Source: Rugamonas aquatica
Lineage (GTDB): Bacteria > Pseudomonadota > Gammaproteobacteria > Burkholderiales > Burkholderiaceae_D
Direction of reading: 5' to 3'
NCBI RefSeq assembly: GCF_009380215.1
Contig: NZ_WHUG01000004.1
Location: 186,001-250,000 of the forward strand
DNA: 64,000 bases
This document shows, one piece after another, positions 43,003 through 51,196 of the stretch; position 1 is the first letter of the stretch; every line of letters begins with the position of its first letter. The translations under genes were made by a program, and so were the position numbers. The notes beneath the pieces are model-generated. The model was not told the DNA's origin and ran no database searches. It saw nothing but the letters and a program-made list of their open reading frames with translations.

Positions 43003-44067
43003 ATGATTTTTCGCCAGCTTTTCGACCCCACTTCCTCCACCTACACCTATCTGCTGGGCGACAGCGGCGAGGCGCTGCTGATCGATCCGGTCTACGAACT
43101 GGTGCCGCGCGACCAGGCGCTGCTGAGGGAGTTGGGCTTGCGTCTGCTGGCGACGCTCGATACGCATGTGCATGCGGACCACGTCACCGGCGCCTGGCGC
43201 CTGCATCAAAGCTGCGGCAGCGGCATCGCGCTGGCGGCGGCGGCGGGCGCCGAGCTGGCGGACCGCCCGCTGCGCCACGGCGACCGCATCGCCTTCGGCA
43301 GCCGACACCTGACCGTGCGCGCCACGCCCGGCCACACCAACGGCTGCCTGACCTATGTGCTGGACGACGAAAGCATGGCCTTCACCGGCGACAGCCTGCT
43401 GATACGCGGCTGCGGCCGCACCGATTTCCAGCAGGGCAGCGCGCAGCAGCTGTTCGCGTCGGTGCGCGAGCAGATCCTGACGCTGCCCGATGGCTGCCTG
43501 CTGTATCCGGCACACGATTATCGCGGCATCACCGTCACCAGCGTGGCCGAGGAGCGCCGTTTCAATCCGCGCCTGGGCGGCGATGTCGATGTGGGCGACT
43601 TCACCGGGCATATGAACAATCTGCACCTGCCGCATCCCAAGCTGATCGCCGTGGCGGTGCCGGCCAATATGCGCTGCGGCCAGCCCGAAGGCAATGCGCC
43701 GGTGCCGGACACGCCGTCCTGGGCGCCGCTGACGCTGCGTTTCAGCGGCGTGTGGGAAATCGAACCGATGGCGTTGCTGGAGCATCTGAACCAGGTGCAG
43801 ATCGTCGATGTGCGCGAGGCGCCGGAGTTCATCGACCAGTTGGGCCATCTGCAGGGCGCGCGGCTGGTGCCGCTGTCGCAGTTGATGGACCGCGTGGGTG
43901 AACTGGACCGCGAACGGCCGGTGGTGGCGGTATGCCGCTCGGGCGTGCGCTCGGCGCAGGCCAGCGTGCTGCTGGCCAAGGCCGGCTTCGCCCAGGTCGC
44001 CAACCTGGCCGGCGGCATGCTGCGCTGGAAGCTGGAGGCGCTGCCGGTGGCGTCCGACAGCGTTTGA
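43003..44067 (+). CDS. Metallo-beta-lactamase-fold hydrolase fused to a rhodanese domain
   Basis: This 354-residue protein has an N-terminal metallo-beta-lactamase domain of the ETHE1/persulfide-dioxygenase type, with the metal-binding motif THVHADHVTGA, then ATPGHTNGCL and AFTGDSLLIRGCGRTDF. After about residue 255 a rhodanese domain follows with the active-site loop AVCRSGVRSAQ. Such fusions oxidise glutathione persulfide and transfer sulfane sulfur, so sulfide detoxification is the likely role. The start at 43003 is chosen because it begins at the conserved MIFRQLFD; upstream extension contains the putative terminator. The ribosome-binding site is weak. No sulfide sensor or quinone reductase is nearby. 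Confidence 0.88.
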   Translation: MIFRQLFDPTSSTYTYLLGDSGEALLIDPVYELVPRDQALLRELGLRLLATLDTHVHADHVTGAWRLHQSCGSGIALAAAAGAELADRPLRHGDRIAFGSRHLTVRATPGHTNGCLTYVLDDESMAFTGDSLLIRGCGRTDFQQGSAQQLFASVREQILTLPDGCLLYPAHDYRGITVTSVAEERRFNPRLGGDVDVGDFTGHMNNLHLPHPKLIAVAVPANMRCGQPEGNAPVPDTPSWAPLTLRFSGVWEIEPMALLEHLNQVQIVDVREAPEFIDQLGHLQGARLVPLSQLMDRVGELDRERPVVAVCRSGVRSAQASVLLAKAGFAQVANLAGGMLRWKLEALPVASDSV

Positions 44068-44071
44068 CGAT

Positions 44072-44449
44072 CTAGCGGCCGGCGGCCACGTTCAACACCC
44101 AGTTGACGCCGAAGCGGTCTTTCAGCATGCCGAACAGCGGCGCCCATTGCGAGGGCGTGAGCGGCTGCGTGATCGTCGCGCCTTCGCTCAGCTTGTCCCA
44201 GCAGGCGGTGATTTCTTCCGCCGTCTCGCCGCCCACCACGACGAAAAAGGCGTTCTCGCCCTGATGCCACGGCAGGTCGGCCGTCACCTGGCCCCACATG
44301 ACCTGGTTGGCGTCCGACGGCGTGCGGACGTTGCCCGCATCCTGGTAGGTGACGATATCCACGGCGCCGCCGAACACGGCCTGGTAGAAGCCGAGGGCCT
44401 GGCGGGCATCGCCGCGGAAGTTGAGGTGGGTGCTGGCCTGGACTGACAT
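44072..44449 (-). CDS. VOC family protein (PhnB-like)
   Basis: This 125-residue protein opens with STHLNFRGDARQALGFYQAVFGG and ends with FGMLKDRFGVNWVLNV, the two half-motifs of PhnB-like VOC proteins. It is likely a small dimer of unknown activity. It lies 35 nt after a WYL-domain regulator on the same strand, and the pair is common in proteobacteria, so the regulator probably controls it. It converges with the MBL-rhodanese gene, with 4 bp between the stops. Confidence 0.86.
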   Translation of the reverse strand: MSVQASTHLNFRGDARQALGFYQAVFGGAVDIVTYQDAGNVRTPSDANQVMWGQVTADLPWHQGENAFFVVVGGETAEEITACWDKLSEGATITQPLTPSQWAPLFGMLKDRFGVNWVLNVAAGR

Positions 44450-44484
44450 GATGACGCTTTCTGTGTGTTGAAGGAGTCGCCATT

Positions 44485-45207
44485 CTATGGATCGCTACTG
44501 TCAGTTTCTGGCAGTATGCTGCGGCCTGCGACGAATTCGGTGCGGCGCCATTCCTTCAGCAGGGCCTGGCGGTGCCTGGGGTAGCGCTGGTCCAGCAGCG
44601 CCGCCTCGGTGATGCGGTCGGAGCGGAAGTTGCGGAAGCCGTCGCGCAGCTCGCACCAGCACATCACCACGCGCGTCTGGTCGAAGTACACCAGCGCGTA
44701 GGGCCAGACCACGCGCTGCGAGACGGCGCCTGCCGGGTCGCGGTAACTGATCCTGAGCTTGTGCTCGCTGCGGATGGCCGTGCGCAGCAGGTCGGGCTGG
44801 ACCGGCGTGTGCAAGGCCTTGCGGCCGGCGCCGACCAGCAGGGCCGACGCGTCCAGCTCGCGCCGCATGTCGGGCGGCAGCACGGCCGCAATCTTTGCCA
44901 GGGTGCCGAGGGCGCCCTGCGCCAGTTGCCGGTCGCCGCTGTCGGCGACCAGGCGCATGCCCAGCACCAGCGCCTCGATCTCTTCCTGCCCGAACATCAG
45001 CGGCGGCAGCATGAAGCCGGGCCGCATGACGTAGCCGACGCCGGGCTCGCCCTCGATGGCGGCGCCCTGGGCTTGCAGGCTGGCGATGTCGCGGTACAGC
45101 GTGCGGATGCTGACGCCGGTTTCGACGGCCAGCACCTGGCCGCTCACGGGGCCGCGGTGGCGTCGCAGGACTTGCAGCAGCTTGAGCAGGCGTTCGGATC
45201 GGGACAT
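44485..45207 (-). CDS. YafY-type HTH-WYL transcriptional regulator
   Basis: The 240-residue protein has an HTH_11 DNA-binding domain at residues 1-60 (SERLLKLLQVLRRHRG, then LAVETGVSIRTLYRDIASLQ) and a WYL ligand-sensing domain from about 130 (RSEHKLRISYRDPAGAVSQ, VVWPYALVYFDQTRVV). The WYL triplet itself is replaced here by PYAL-type residues, a common variation. WYL regulators often sense nucleotides or nucleic-acid intermediates. The start at 45207 is the ATG at MSRSERLL; the frame extends 21 codons further but with an Arg-rich, unlikely N-terminus. It precedes a VOC gene and diverges from an exported protein gene. Confidence 0.88.
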   Translation of the reverse strand: MSRSERLLKLLQVLRRHRGPVSGQVLAVETGVSIRTLYRDIASLQAQGAAIEGEPGVGYVMRPGFMLPPLMFGQEEIEALVLGMRLVADSGDRQLAQGALGTLAKIAAVLPPDMRRELDASALLVGAGRKALHTPVQPDLLRTAIRSEHKLRISYRDPAGAVSQRVVWPYALVYFDQTRVVMCWCELRDGFRNFRSDRITEAALLDQRYPRHRQALLKEWRRTEFVAGRSILPETDSSDP

Positions 45208-45333
45208 GGCGCGATCATAGCGCAGGAAAGCGGCGGGGCGGCGGGTTCTCCTTCTGCGCGGTTGTGACAATCTGTGTAGATGGCGGGCAGCTTAAGCACG
45301 TATAGTTGCTTTTTTCGTCATTCGAGTGAGCCT

Positions 45334-46518
45334 ATGACCCGCGTGCGCCGACTTACCGTCCTGATTTGTGCCTTGTGCTCGGCATTCGCCGTCGCCGCCG
45401 CCACGCCCGACGACGAACAGAATGCGGAAATGACCAAGGCCTTGCATCGCAACCTGCTGCGTTCGTTCGCGCTGGACAAGGACTTGAAGATCGACCCGGA
45501 ATTGCGGACGGCGGCCGGCGACATCAGCGCGGCCCACGTGGCCCGCATCGACCAGCTGTTTCCGGCCTGGCTGGCCGAGGAGCGCCAGCTGCAAACCCAG
45601 GCCAGCGCGGGCAAGGCCCCGCGGGCCAACGAGTTGTTTTTTGCCGTCTGGGCGCGGCTGTTGAACGAATTGGCGCTGTGGCAGATCGAGCCGGGCGACG
45701 CCGACTACGAGCGCGCAACGCTGGCGGTGCTGCAGTCGTCGCCACGCGTCTGCGATGTCGCCGGCGAGGACCTGTACGGCGATTTCGCCACGCGCATCGC
45801 CCGCATCCAGGCCATGCCGGCGGCCCAGCGCGCAGCGGCGCTGGCGACCGAGCGGCGCCTGCTGAGCCGCTGGGGGCAGGCGCGGGAGGTCGCGGCCTGG
45901 CCCGATCCCTTGCCGCAGGACGCAGGCGCGCAGTGGCGCAAGCGGGCGGCAACGGCCGGCGAACGGCCGGTGCCAGCGCTGTCGCCGGCGTTGGCGAGCG
46001 CCATACTGGCCGATAAGAAAAGCTTTGGAGACTTGTATCCGCAATTAAAATGCGCGCTACAGCAATGGTGGTTGCAAGTGAGCTTGCAGCAGGGCGCGAC
46101 GCCGGCCGCCGCGCTGAATGCCTTCCGCTACGGCACGCTGATCAACGCCATCGACCGTTTTGCCGACTTCTATGACCAACCGCCGGCGGACGGCAAGCCG
46201 GCGCTTGCCGGCTTGCCCGTCTATCCGAGCGCCGCCGCCCGCTTCATGGCCACCGGCGTCACCACCATGCGCGCGCGGCTCGATGCCGCCGGCAAGCCTG
46301 TACAGGCCACTGTCACCGCCCGCAAGATCACCGTGCCCGGCATCCGCGGCGTGCGTCCGGTGGCGTTCGAAAATATCTTCGACGCGGCGGCCGTGAAGTA
46401 CGCGCTGGGCGGCTTCCGCTACGACCGGCCGCGCGGCGCCGAGCCATTCGCGTTCAAGCTGGAGTGGAACCTGTCGGACGAGCCTGCCGTCAATCAGACC
46501 AAGCAGGGAAGCCAATGA
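45334..46518 (+). CDS. Exported protein with TonB-C-like C-terminus
   Basis: This 394-residue protein has a signal peptide (VRRLTVLICALCSAFAVAAA). It has an all-helical mid-section of about 220 residues and a C-terminal ~90 residues (MRARLDAAGKPVQATVTARK, then FDAAAVKYALGGFRYDRP) resembling the TonB C-terminal fold: a variable strand with a processed-substrate linker and a closing beta strand. It would act in the periplasm. No TonB N-terminal membrane anchor is evident apart from the signal sequence. The start at 45334 has GAGTGAG upstream. Its stop codon overlaps the start of the next gene by 4 nt, so the two form a coupled pair. Function is unknown. Confidence 0.65.
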   Translation: MTRVRRLTVLICALCSAFAVAAATPDDEQNAEMTKALHRNLLRSFALDKDLKIDPELRTAAGDISAAHVARIDQLFPAWLAEERQLQTQASAGKAPRANELFFAVWARLLNELALWQIEPGDADYERATLAVLQSSPRVCDVAGEDLYGDFATRIARIQAMPAAQRAAALATERRLLSRWGQAREVAAWPDPLPQDAGAQWRKRAATAGERPVPALSPALASAILADKKSFGDLYPQLKCALQQWWLQVSLQQGATPAAALNAFRYGTLINAIDRFADFYDQPPADGKPALAGLPVYPSAAARFMATGVTTMRARLDAAGKPVQATVTARKITVPGIRGVRPVAFENIFDAAAVKYALGGFRYDRPRGAEPFAFKLEWNLSDEPAVNQTKQGSQ

Positions 46519-47528
46519 GCTACGCGTCGAAATCCCTGAACACCTTGCTGGCATGGGCCGTGGCGTGCGGCGCCGCTATCGCTGCTCCGGCGGCCGCCCC
46601 CGTGTCCCCGATCACCACCGAGGCCGAACAGGCTTTCTGGTGGGGCGACTTCGCCGCGCTGGAGCGGCAGAACGCTTTGCTCCGGCAGCCTGGCCACATC
46701 GCCGCCGATGGCGGCTCGGATGTCGAAATGTTCCGTGTCGGCCTGAACCGGGTGATCGACAACCACGTCGCCGACCGCGAGCCATACTTGCGGGAGCTGG
46801 AGGCGTTGACCCTGCAATGGGCCACCGAGCACCCACAGTCGGCGCTGGCGCATGTGCTGTACGCGGATGTGCTGGTATCCCACGCGTGGTCGTATCGCGG
46901 CAACGGTTACGCCAAGGACGTGCCGCCGCAGGCGTATGAGGAGTTTCAAACCTATCTGCAGCGCGCGGCCGAGTATCTGCTGGCCCACGCCGACGTCGCC
47001 CTGACCGACAGCTATGCACACAATATTCTGGTGCGAATAGGCATGGGGCTGGGCTGGAGCGCGGCGCAGCAGCGGGCCACCGCCGAGGACGGCCTGAAAC
47101 GCAATCCCGAGGATTTCGGCCTGTACTTCAGCGTACTGAGCACCATGTTGCCCAAGTGGGGCGGCGACTCCAGGTCGCTGGATAAATACATCCGCCAGGT
47201 GACGTCGCAGACCAAGGCCACGTATGGCACCGGCATGTATGCGCGCCTGTATTCGTACGCGGCCGAGAACCAGTATGGTCACGCCCTGTTCGAGGACAGC
47301 GGGGCCGACTGGCCGACCATGAAGCGCAGCTATGAGGATATGCAGGCGCGTTTCCCCGACAGCCCGGCACGCCGCAACCGCTATGCCTATATGGCTTGCC
47401 TGGCCAAGGATACGCAGACCTTGCGCAGCCAGCTGGAGGAATTGGGGCCGCGGGTCGACGCGTCGAAGTGGGGGCCGAACCCGCAGCGTAGTCTGGAGGG
47501 TTGCCAGCGCCTGGCGGCCAAGAGCTAA
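46515..47528 (+). CDS. Exported TPR-like helical protein, unknown function
   Basis: This 337-residue protein starts with a signal peptide (LLAWAVACGAAIAAPAAA). It is helical throughout, with segments like FWWGDFAALERQNALLRQ and a run of about 34-residue units resembling tetratricopeptide or DUF4034-like repeats (HPQSALAHVLYADVLVSHAW, NILVRIGMGLGW). Two cysteines lie close to the C-terminus. It is probably a periplasmic scaffold. Its ATG overlaps the stop of the preceding TonB-C-like gene (ATGA), so they are translated together and may work together. I cannot name a function. Confidence 0.65.
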   Translation: MSYASKSLNTLLAWAVACGAAIAAPAAAPVSPITTEAEQAFWWGDFAALERQNALLRQPGHIAADGGSDVEMFRVGLNRVIDNHVADREPYLRELEALTLQWATEHPQSALAHVLYADVLVSHAWSYRGNGYAKDVPPQAYEEFQTYLQRAAEYLLAHADVALTDSYAHNILVRIGMGLGWSAAQQRATAEDGLKRNPEDFGLYFSVLSTMLPKWGGDSRSLDKYIRQVTSQTKATYGTGMYARLYSYAAENQYGHALFEDSGADWPTMKRSYEDMQARFPDSPARRNRYAYMACLAKDTQTLRSQLEELGPRVDASKWGPNPQRSLEGCQRLAAKS

Positions 47529-47536
47529 GGTTTAGC

Positions 47537-47974
47537 TCAGGCCTGCGCGTTGCGCATCAGCGTGCGCAGGTTGCAGTCGGCCTGCCAGCGGCGGCGTTCT
47601 TCGCTGCTGCGGGCCAGCTCGGCCAGCTCGGCGTCGCTTTGCCCGGACTGGGCCAGCACCAGCCGGTGCGCCACGCCGGCGTCCGGCAGCATGGTGCCGA
47701 AGAAGGCCACCAGCTCGTGGTGCTGGATCAGCAGGGTGGGGAAATTTTCCACGTCGAGGTCGCCCACGATGTCGGCGTGGTCTTCGATATCGATCCAGAC
47801 GAAGACCTTGTCTGGGTGGCGCGCGGCCAACTCGTCGAAGGTGGCGCGGTAGGACTCGCAGGTGCCGCACCAGGCGGCGCACAGGCAGGCCACGATCCAG
47901 CGGTCGCCGGCCAGGGCGGCGGCGATTTCTGCGCGATTGTCGGAATTCAGGGTCAAACTGTGCATGGTGTTCAT
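47537..47974 (-). CDS. Thioredoxin family protein
   Basis: This 145-residue cytosolic protein has the thioredoxin active site CAAWCGTCESYR, then VFVWIDIEDHADI and a cis-Pro segment FPTLLIQHHE. The C-terminal 45 residues are Arg- and Ala-rich helices not found in classical thioredoxins. It should reduce or isomerise disulfides in the cytosol. It converges with the exported TPR-like gene and lies next to tsaB on the opposite strand. The ATG at 47974 is followed three codons later by another. Start choice is uncertain by three residues. Confidence 0.85.
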   Translation of the reverse strand: MNTMHSLTLNSDNRAEIAAALAGDRWIVACLCAAWCGTCESYRATFDELAARHPDKVFVWIDIEDHADIVGDLDVENFPTLLIQHHELVAFFGTMLPDAGVAHRLVLAQSGQSDAELAELARSSEERRRWQADCNLRTLMRNAQA

Positions 47975-48062
47975 CGGTTGGGGGCGGCCTCTGCGCCTGA
48001 CGGCTGTATTCTACATCCCCGCGCGGGGTCGCGCCTGCCAGCCCGGCAGGTTAAAATACGGG

Positions 48063-48764
48063 ATGCCTACTATTCTTGCCATTGAAACTTCCTCCGAACT
48101 CGCCTCCTGCGCCTTGCTGCGGGGCGAAACGGTCATCAGCCGCGTGTCCTCGGGCGTGCGCACCCATTCGCAATCGGTGCTGCCGATGATACAGGAGCTG
48201 CTGGCCGAAGCCGGCATCGCGCTGAAGGATTGCGATGCGATCGCTTTCGGCTCGGGGCCGGGCTCGTTCACCGGCGTCCGCACCGCTTGCGGCATCGCGC
48301 AGGGCCTGGCGTTCGGCGGCAATCTGCCGGTGGTGCCGGTGGTGACGCTCGATGCCATGGCGCTGGCCTGCCATCAGCAGCATGGCGCCGGCGAGGTGCT
48401 GGCGGTGCTGGATGCGCGCATGGGCGAGGTCTATTGGGCGCAGTATCGTTTCGAAGCGGGGGCGGCGCCGCTGGCGGTGTTGCCGCCGGTGCTGTCGGCG
48501 CCCGAGGCCGTGCAGCCGCAGGGCGCGCCTGTCGCTTGCGGCAATGGCTTGACGGCCTATGCGGCGGCGTTTGCCGGCGGCGGCCATGCCGAGGTGATGC
48601 CGCATGCCGAGCAGGTGGCGCAACTGGCGGCGCAGGCTTTCGCCGCGGGGCAGACGGTGACGGCTGCCGAGGCGCAGCCGCTGTATTTGCGTAACAAGAT
48701 CGCCTACACCCAGGCCGAGCGTCGCGACATGGCGGCCGCCAAAGCCGCTGAAGGTGGCGCATGA
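48063..48764 (+). CDS. tsaB: tRNA threonylcarbamoyladenosine biosynthesis protein TsaB
   Basis: This 233-residue protein opens with the ASKHA-fold motif ILAIETSSELASCAL and has GSGPGSFTGVRTACGIAQGL, a TsaB signature, then VLDARMGEVYWAQY. It is the partner of TsaD and TsaE in making the t6A modification of ANN-decoding tRNAs. The start codon at 48063 is 10 nt after a plausible promoter/leader and gives the canonical N-terminus. The stop overlaps the start of rimI by 4 nt. The tsaB-rimI pair is frequent in proteobacteria. Confidence 0.95.
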   Translation: MPTILAIETSSELASCALLRGETVISRVSSGVRTHSQSVLPMIQELLAEAGIALKDCDAIAFGSGPGSFTGVRTACGIAQGLAFGGNLPVVPVVTLDAMALACHQQHGAGEVLAVLDARMGEVYWAQYRFEAGAAPLAVLPPVLSAPEAVQPQGAPVACGNGLTAYAAAFAGGGHAEVMPHAEQVAQLAAQAFAAGQTVTAAEAQPLYLRNKIAYTQAERRDMAAAKAAEGGA

Positions 48765-49231
48765 AGCAAGTGTGGGATCTGGCGCGGCTGAACTATGAGC
48801 CGATGCGGCAAACCGATCTGGCCGAGGTGGTGCAGTTGGAGCAGAGCGTGTATCCGCATCCATGGAGCATGGCCAATTTCGTCGATTCGCTGAGCAGCAA
48901 TTACGAGGCGTGGGTGTTGCGCGATCAGGAGGGCGGCTTGCTTGGCTATTTCCTGCTGATGGCGATTGTCGACGAGGCGCATTTGCTGAACGTGGCGGTG
49001 TCGGCCGAGCGGCAGGGACAGGGACTGGGACGGTTTTTGCTGAACCAGGCCGTGGCTTGCGCGCGCGGCCTGGGCATGGAGTCGGTGCTGCTGGAAGTGC
49101 GGCCTTCGAATACGCGGGCGCTGGAGATTTATGAGCGCTACGGTTTTAAACATATCGGTCGACGCAAGGGCTACTATCCCGCCGCCGATCAGCAACGCGA
49201 GGACGCTATCGTTATGCGGTTCGGTATATGA
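48761..49231 (+). CDS. rimI: Ribosomal-protein-alanine N-acetyltransferase RimI
   Basis: This 156-residue GNAT acetyltransferase has EQSVYPHPWSMANFVDSL near the N-terminus, the acetyl-CoA-binding region LNVAVSAERQGQGLGRFLL, and EVRPSNTRALEIYERYGF. These match RimI, which acetylates the N-terminal Ala of ribosomal protein S18 and possibly other proteins. It overlaps tsaB at its start and the UDG gene at its end by 4 nt each, so the four genes tsaB-rimI-UDG-DUF1853 form one coupled operon. Confidence 0.94.
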   Translation: MKQVWDLARLNYEPMRQTDLAEVVQLEQSVYPHPWSMANFVDSLSSNYEAWVLRDQEGGLLGYFLLMAIVDEAHLLNVAVSAERQGQGLGRFLLNQAVACARGLGMESVLLEVRPSNTRALEIYERYGFKHIGRRKGYYPAADQQREDAIVMRFGI

Positions 49232-50175
49232 GTCAGCGTAGTACGGTGTTCCTCGATGAGATGGGCGTGGGCGTGCAATGGAAGTTGCGCAATCCGGCAT
49301 CAGGCGAAGAGGCGGGCGGCCAGCAGGAAACTGTTGAGTCGGTTGTTGAGGTGGTCGCCGAGGCGGCGCCTGCGTTTGTGCCGGCTCCCGCGCCCGCGCC
49401 GGTGATTGCCGCCGCGCCGGTGGCCGCACCTGTGGCCGCACCGACGCCTGCGCCTGCGGTCGCGATGCAGCCGCCCGTGGCCGCACCCGCGCCATCGTTC
49501 GCGCCGGAGCAGCCGCTCGCCGACGAACCCGCCGCCGCGATGGACGACGACTCCACCGCCTGGTTCGACGAGGCCCCCGTACCCGCACGCGCCGCGCCGG
49601 TCAGCGACGAGGCCATCGCCGCCATGGACTGGACCGCGTTGAAGACCGCCGTGTCGACCTGCACTCGCTGTAGCCTGTGCGATGTACGCCGCAACGCCGT
49701 CAACGGCCGTGGCGCCGCCGATGCGACGTGGCTGGCCATCGCCGCCGCGCCGTCGCGCCTGGACGAAAAGGAAAACCAGGCCATCACCGGCGAGGCGGGC
49801 CAGCTGCTGGACAATATGCTGAAGGCCATCGCCCTCAAGCCGGAGACGGATGTCTACGTGACCAACCTGGTCAAATGCCGCCCCGTCGCCGACGACGGCG
49901 CCGACCGCGCGCCGACCGGCGAGGAGTTGCTGGCCTGTCGTCCGTTCCTGGACCGCGAGCTGGCGCTGACCGGCGCGACCATGGCCATGACCTTCGGCCA
50001 GTACGCCGCCAAGGGCCTGATGATGGGCCCGGCCGCGCGCGGCAAGGTGATGCGCTACGGCGCCGCCGAACTGCCGGTGGTCGCGACCTATCACCCGGAC
50101 GACCTGCTGCGCCGGCCGGAAGACAAGGCCAAGGCCTGGGGCGACCTGTGTCTCGCCAAGGCGGCCCGTGACTAG
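49228..50175 (+). CDS. Family 4-like uracil-DNA glycosylase with degenerate motif 1
   Basis: This 315-residue protein has an N-terminal region of about 70 residues, an Ala/Pro-rich linker (about 45-120), and a C-terminal UDG domain. The four iron-sulfur cysteines fit CTRCSLC, VKCRP and ACRPFL (the CSLC Cys could be the alternative ligand). TNLVKCRP and TYHPDDLLR are the expected later motifs. However, the usual GEAPG-type motif 1 reads AIAAAPSRLDEKE here, so the two glycines and the Glu are replaced by Ala, Ala and Ser. Activity may therefore be altered or lost. It overlaps rimI by 4 nt and DUF1853 by 8 nt. Family assignment is firm, activity uncertain. Confidence 0.82.
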   Translation: MSQRSTVFLDEMGVGVQWKLRNPASGEEAGGQQETVESVVEVVAEAAPAFVPAPAPAPVIAAAPVAAPVAAPTPAPAVAMQPPVAAPAPSFAPEQPLADEPAAAMDDDSTAWFDEAPVPARAAPVSDEAIAAMDWTALKTAVSTCTRCSLCDVRRNAVNGRGAADATWLAIAAAPSRLDEKENQAITGEAGQLLDNMLKAIALKPETDVYVTNLVKCRPVADDGADRAPTGEELLACRPFLDRELALTGATMAMTFGQYAAKGLMMGPAARGKVMRYGAAELPVVATYHPDDLLRRPEDKAKAWGDLCLAKAARD

Positions 50176-51187
50176 CCAGCCGCCGGCCGCGCCGGCGAGC
50201 GCGCCCCCGGCCAGCGCCTCCGGGGCGCTCGCCGCGCCGACGGACAGCTATCAAATCCGCTTCGAACAACGCTGGGGGCACCTGACCCGTCCGCACGTGC
50301 GCGCACTGGCCTGGCTGCTGGACGCGCCCGACCTGCTGGACCCGGCCTCGCCGCACTGGCATGGCCGCATCGCCACCCTCGGCGCGATGTCGCAGGAAAC
50401 CGCCGACTGGCTGGCCGCGCTGGAACAAGACCCCGTCCCGCTCGACGCCGCGCTGGGCGCGCGCCACTACTCACGCCTGGGCCTGTACGCCGAAAAACTG
50501 ATGGCCTTCTATTTCGCCGAACACGGCAAGCTGGTGGCCCACGGCCTGCAAGTACGCGCCAACCGCAACGACACGGTCGGCGAGTTCGACTTCCTGCTGC
50601 GCGACGGCGACGACCTGGTCCACCTGGAATTCGCGACCAAGTTCTACCTGCTCGACGCAGCCGAGGCGGGCGCCGACTTCAACGGCCTGATCGGCCCCAA
50701 TCTGGCCGACACGCTGGGCGCCAAGATGCGCAAGATCTTCGACAAGCAGCTGTCCCTGGCCGCCCATCCGGCGGCCCAGCCCCTGCTGCCGCAACCGGTG
50801 GCGCGCGCGCAGGCGCTGGTCAAGGGCTGGCTGTTCTATCCGGGCGGCGAGGAGGAGGCGATGCCGGGCATCTCGCAGCCGCATTGCAGCGGCTTCTGGA
50901 TGCCGCTGCAGCAAGCCGCCACGCTGCAGGGCGAGCACTACGCCATCATGCCGCGCCTGCACTGGCTGGCGCCGCTGAAGACGCCGCTGGACGCGGTCTC
51001 GCTGAACCACGCGGAACTGCTGGCCGCGCTGCACGATCACATGGCGCAGGCGGCCGCGCCGGTGATGGTGGCGGTGCTGCGTCGGGACGGGGAGTGGCTG
51101 GTGGAACAGCGCCGCGGCTTCGTGGTGCCGGACGACTGGCGCGCGCAAGCCGCGCAGCGCCGCCAGGACGGCGCGCTGCCGGCCTAG
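50168..51187 (+). CDS. DUF1853 family protein (PD-(D/E)XK nuclease-like)
   Basis: This 339-residue protein has the DUF1853 core: LGLYAEKLMAFYFAEHGK, then RNDTVGEFDFLLRDGDD and LVHLEFATKFYLLD, where the D...ExxxK arrangement suggests a PD-(D/E)XK-type fold. A C-terminal beta region GWLFYP follows. The function is unknown, but the fold would suit a DNA-processing enzyme, which fits its coupling to a UDG gene. I set the start at the GTG at 50168, which overlaps the UDG stop by 8 nt. The N-terminal 25 residues are Ala/Pro-rich and poorly conserved, so a later start is possible. Confidence 0.82.
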   Translation: MTSQPPAAPASAPPASASGALAAPTDSYQIRFEQRWGHLTRPHVRALAWLLDAPDLLDPASPHWHGRIATLGAMSQETADWLAALEQDPVPLDAALGARHYSRLGLYAEKLMAFYFAEHGKLVAHGLQVRANRNDTVGEFDFLLRDGDDLVHLEFATKFYLLDAAEAGADFNGLIGPNLADTLGAKMRKIFDKQLSLAAHPAAQPLLPQPVARAQALVKGWLFYPGGEEEAMPGISQPHCSGFWMPLQQAATLQGEHYAIMPRLHWLAPLKTPLDAVSLNHAELLAALHDHMAQAAAPVMVAVLRRDGEWLVEQRRGFVVPDDWRAQAAQRRQDGALPA

Positions 51188-51196
51188 CCGCATCGC

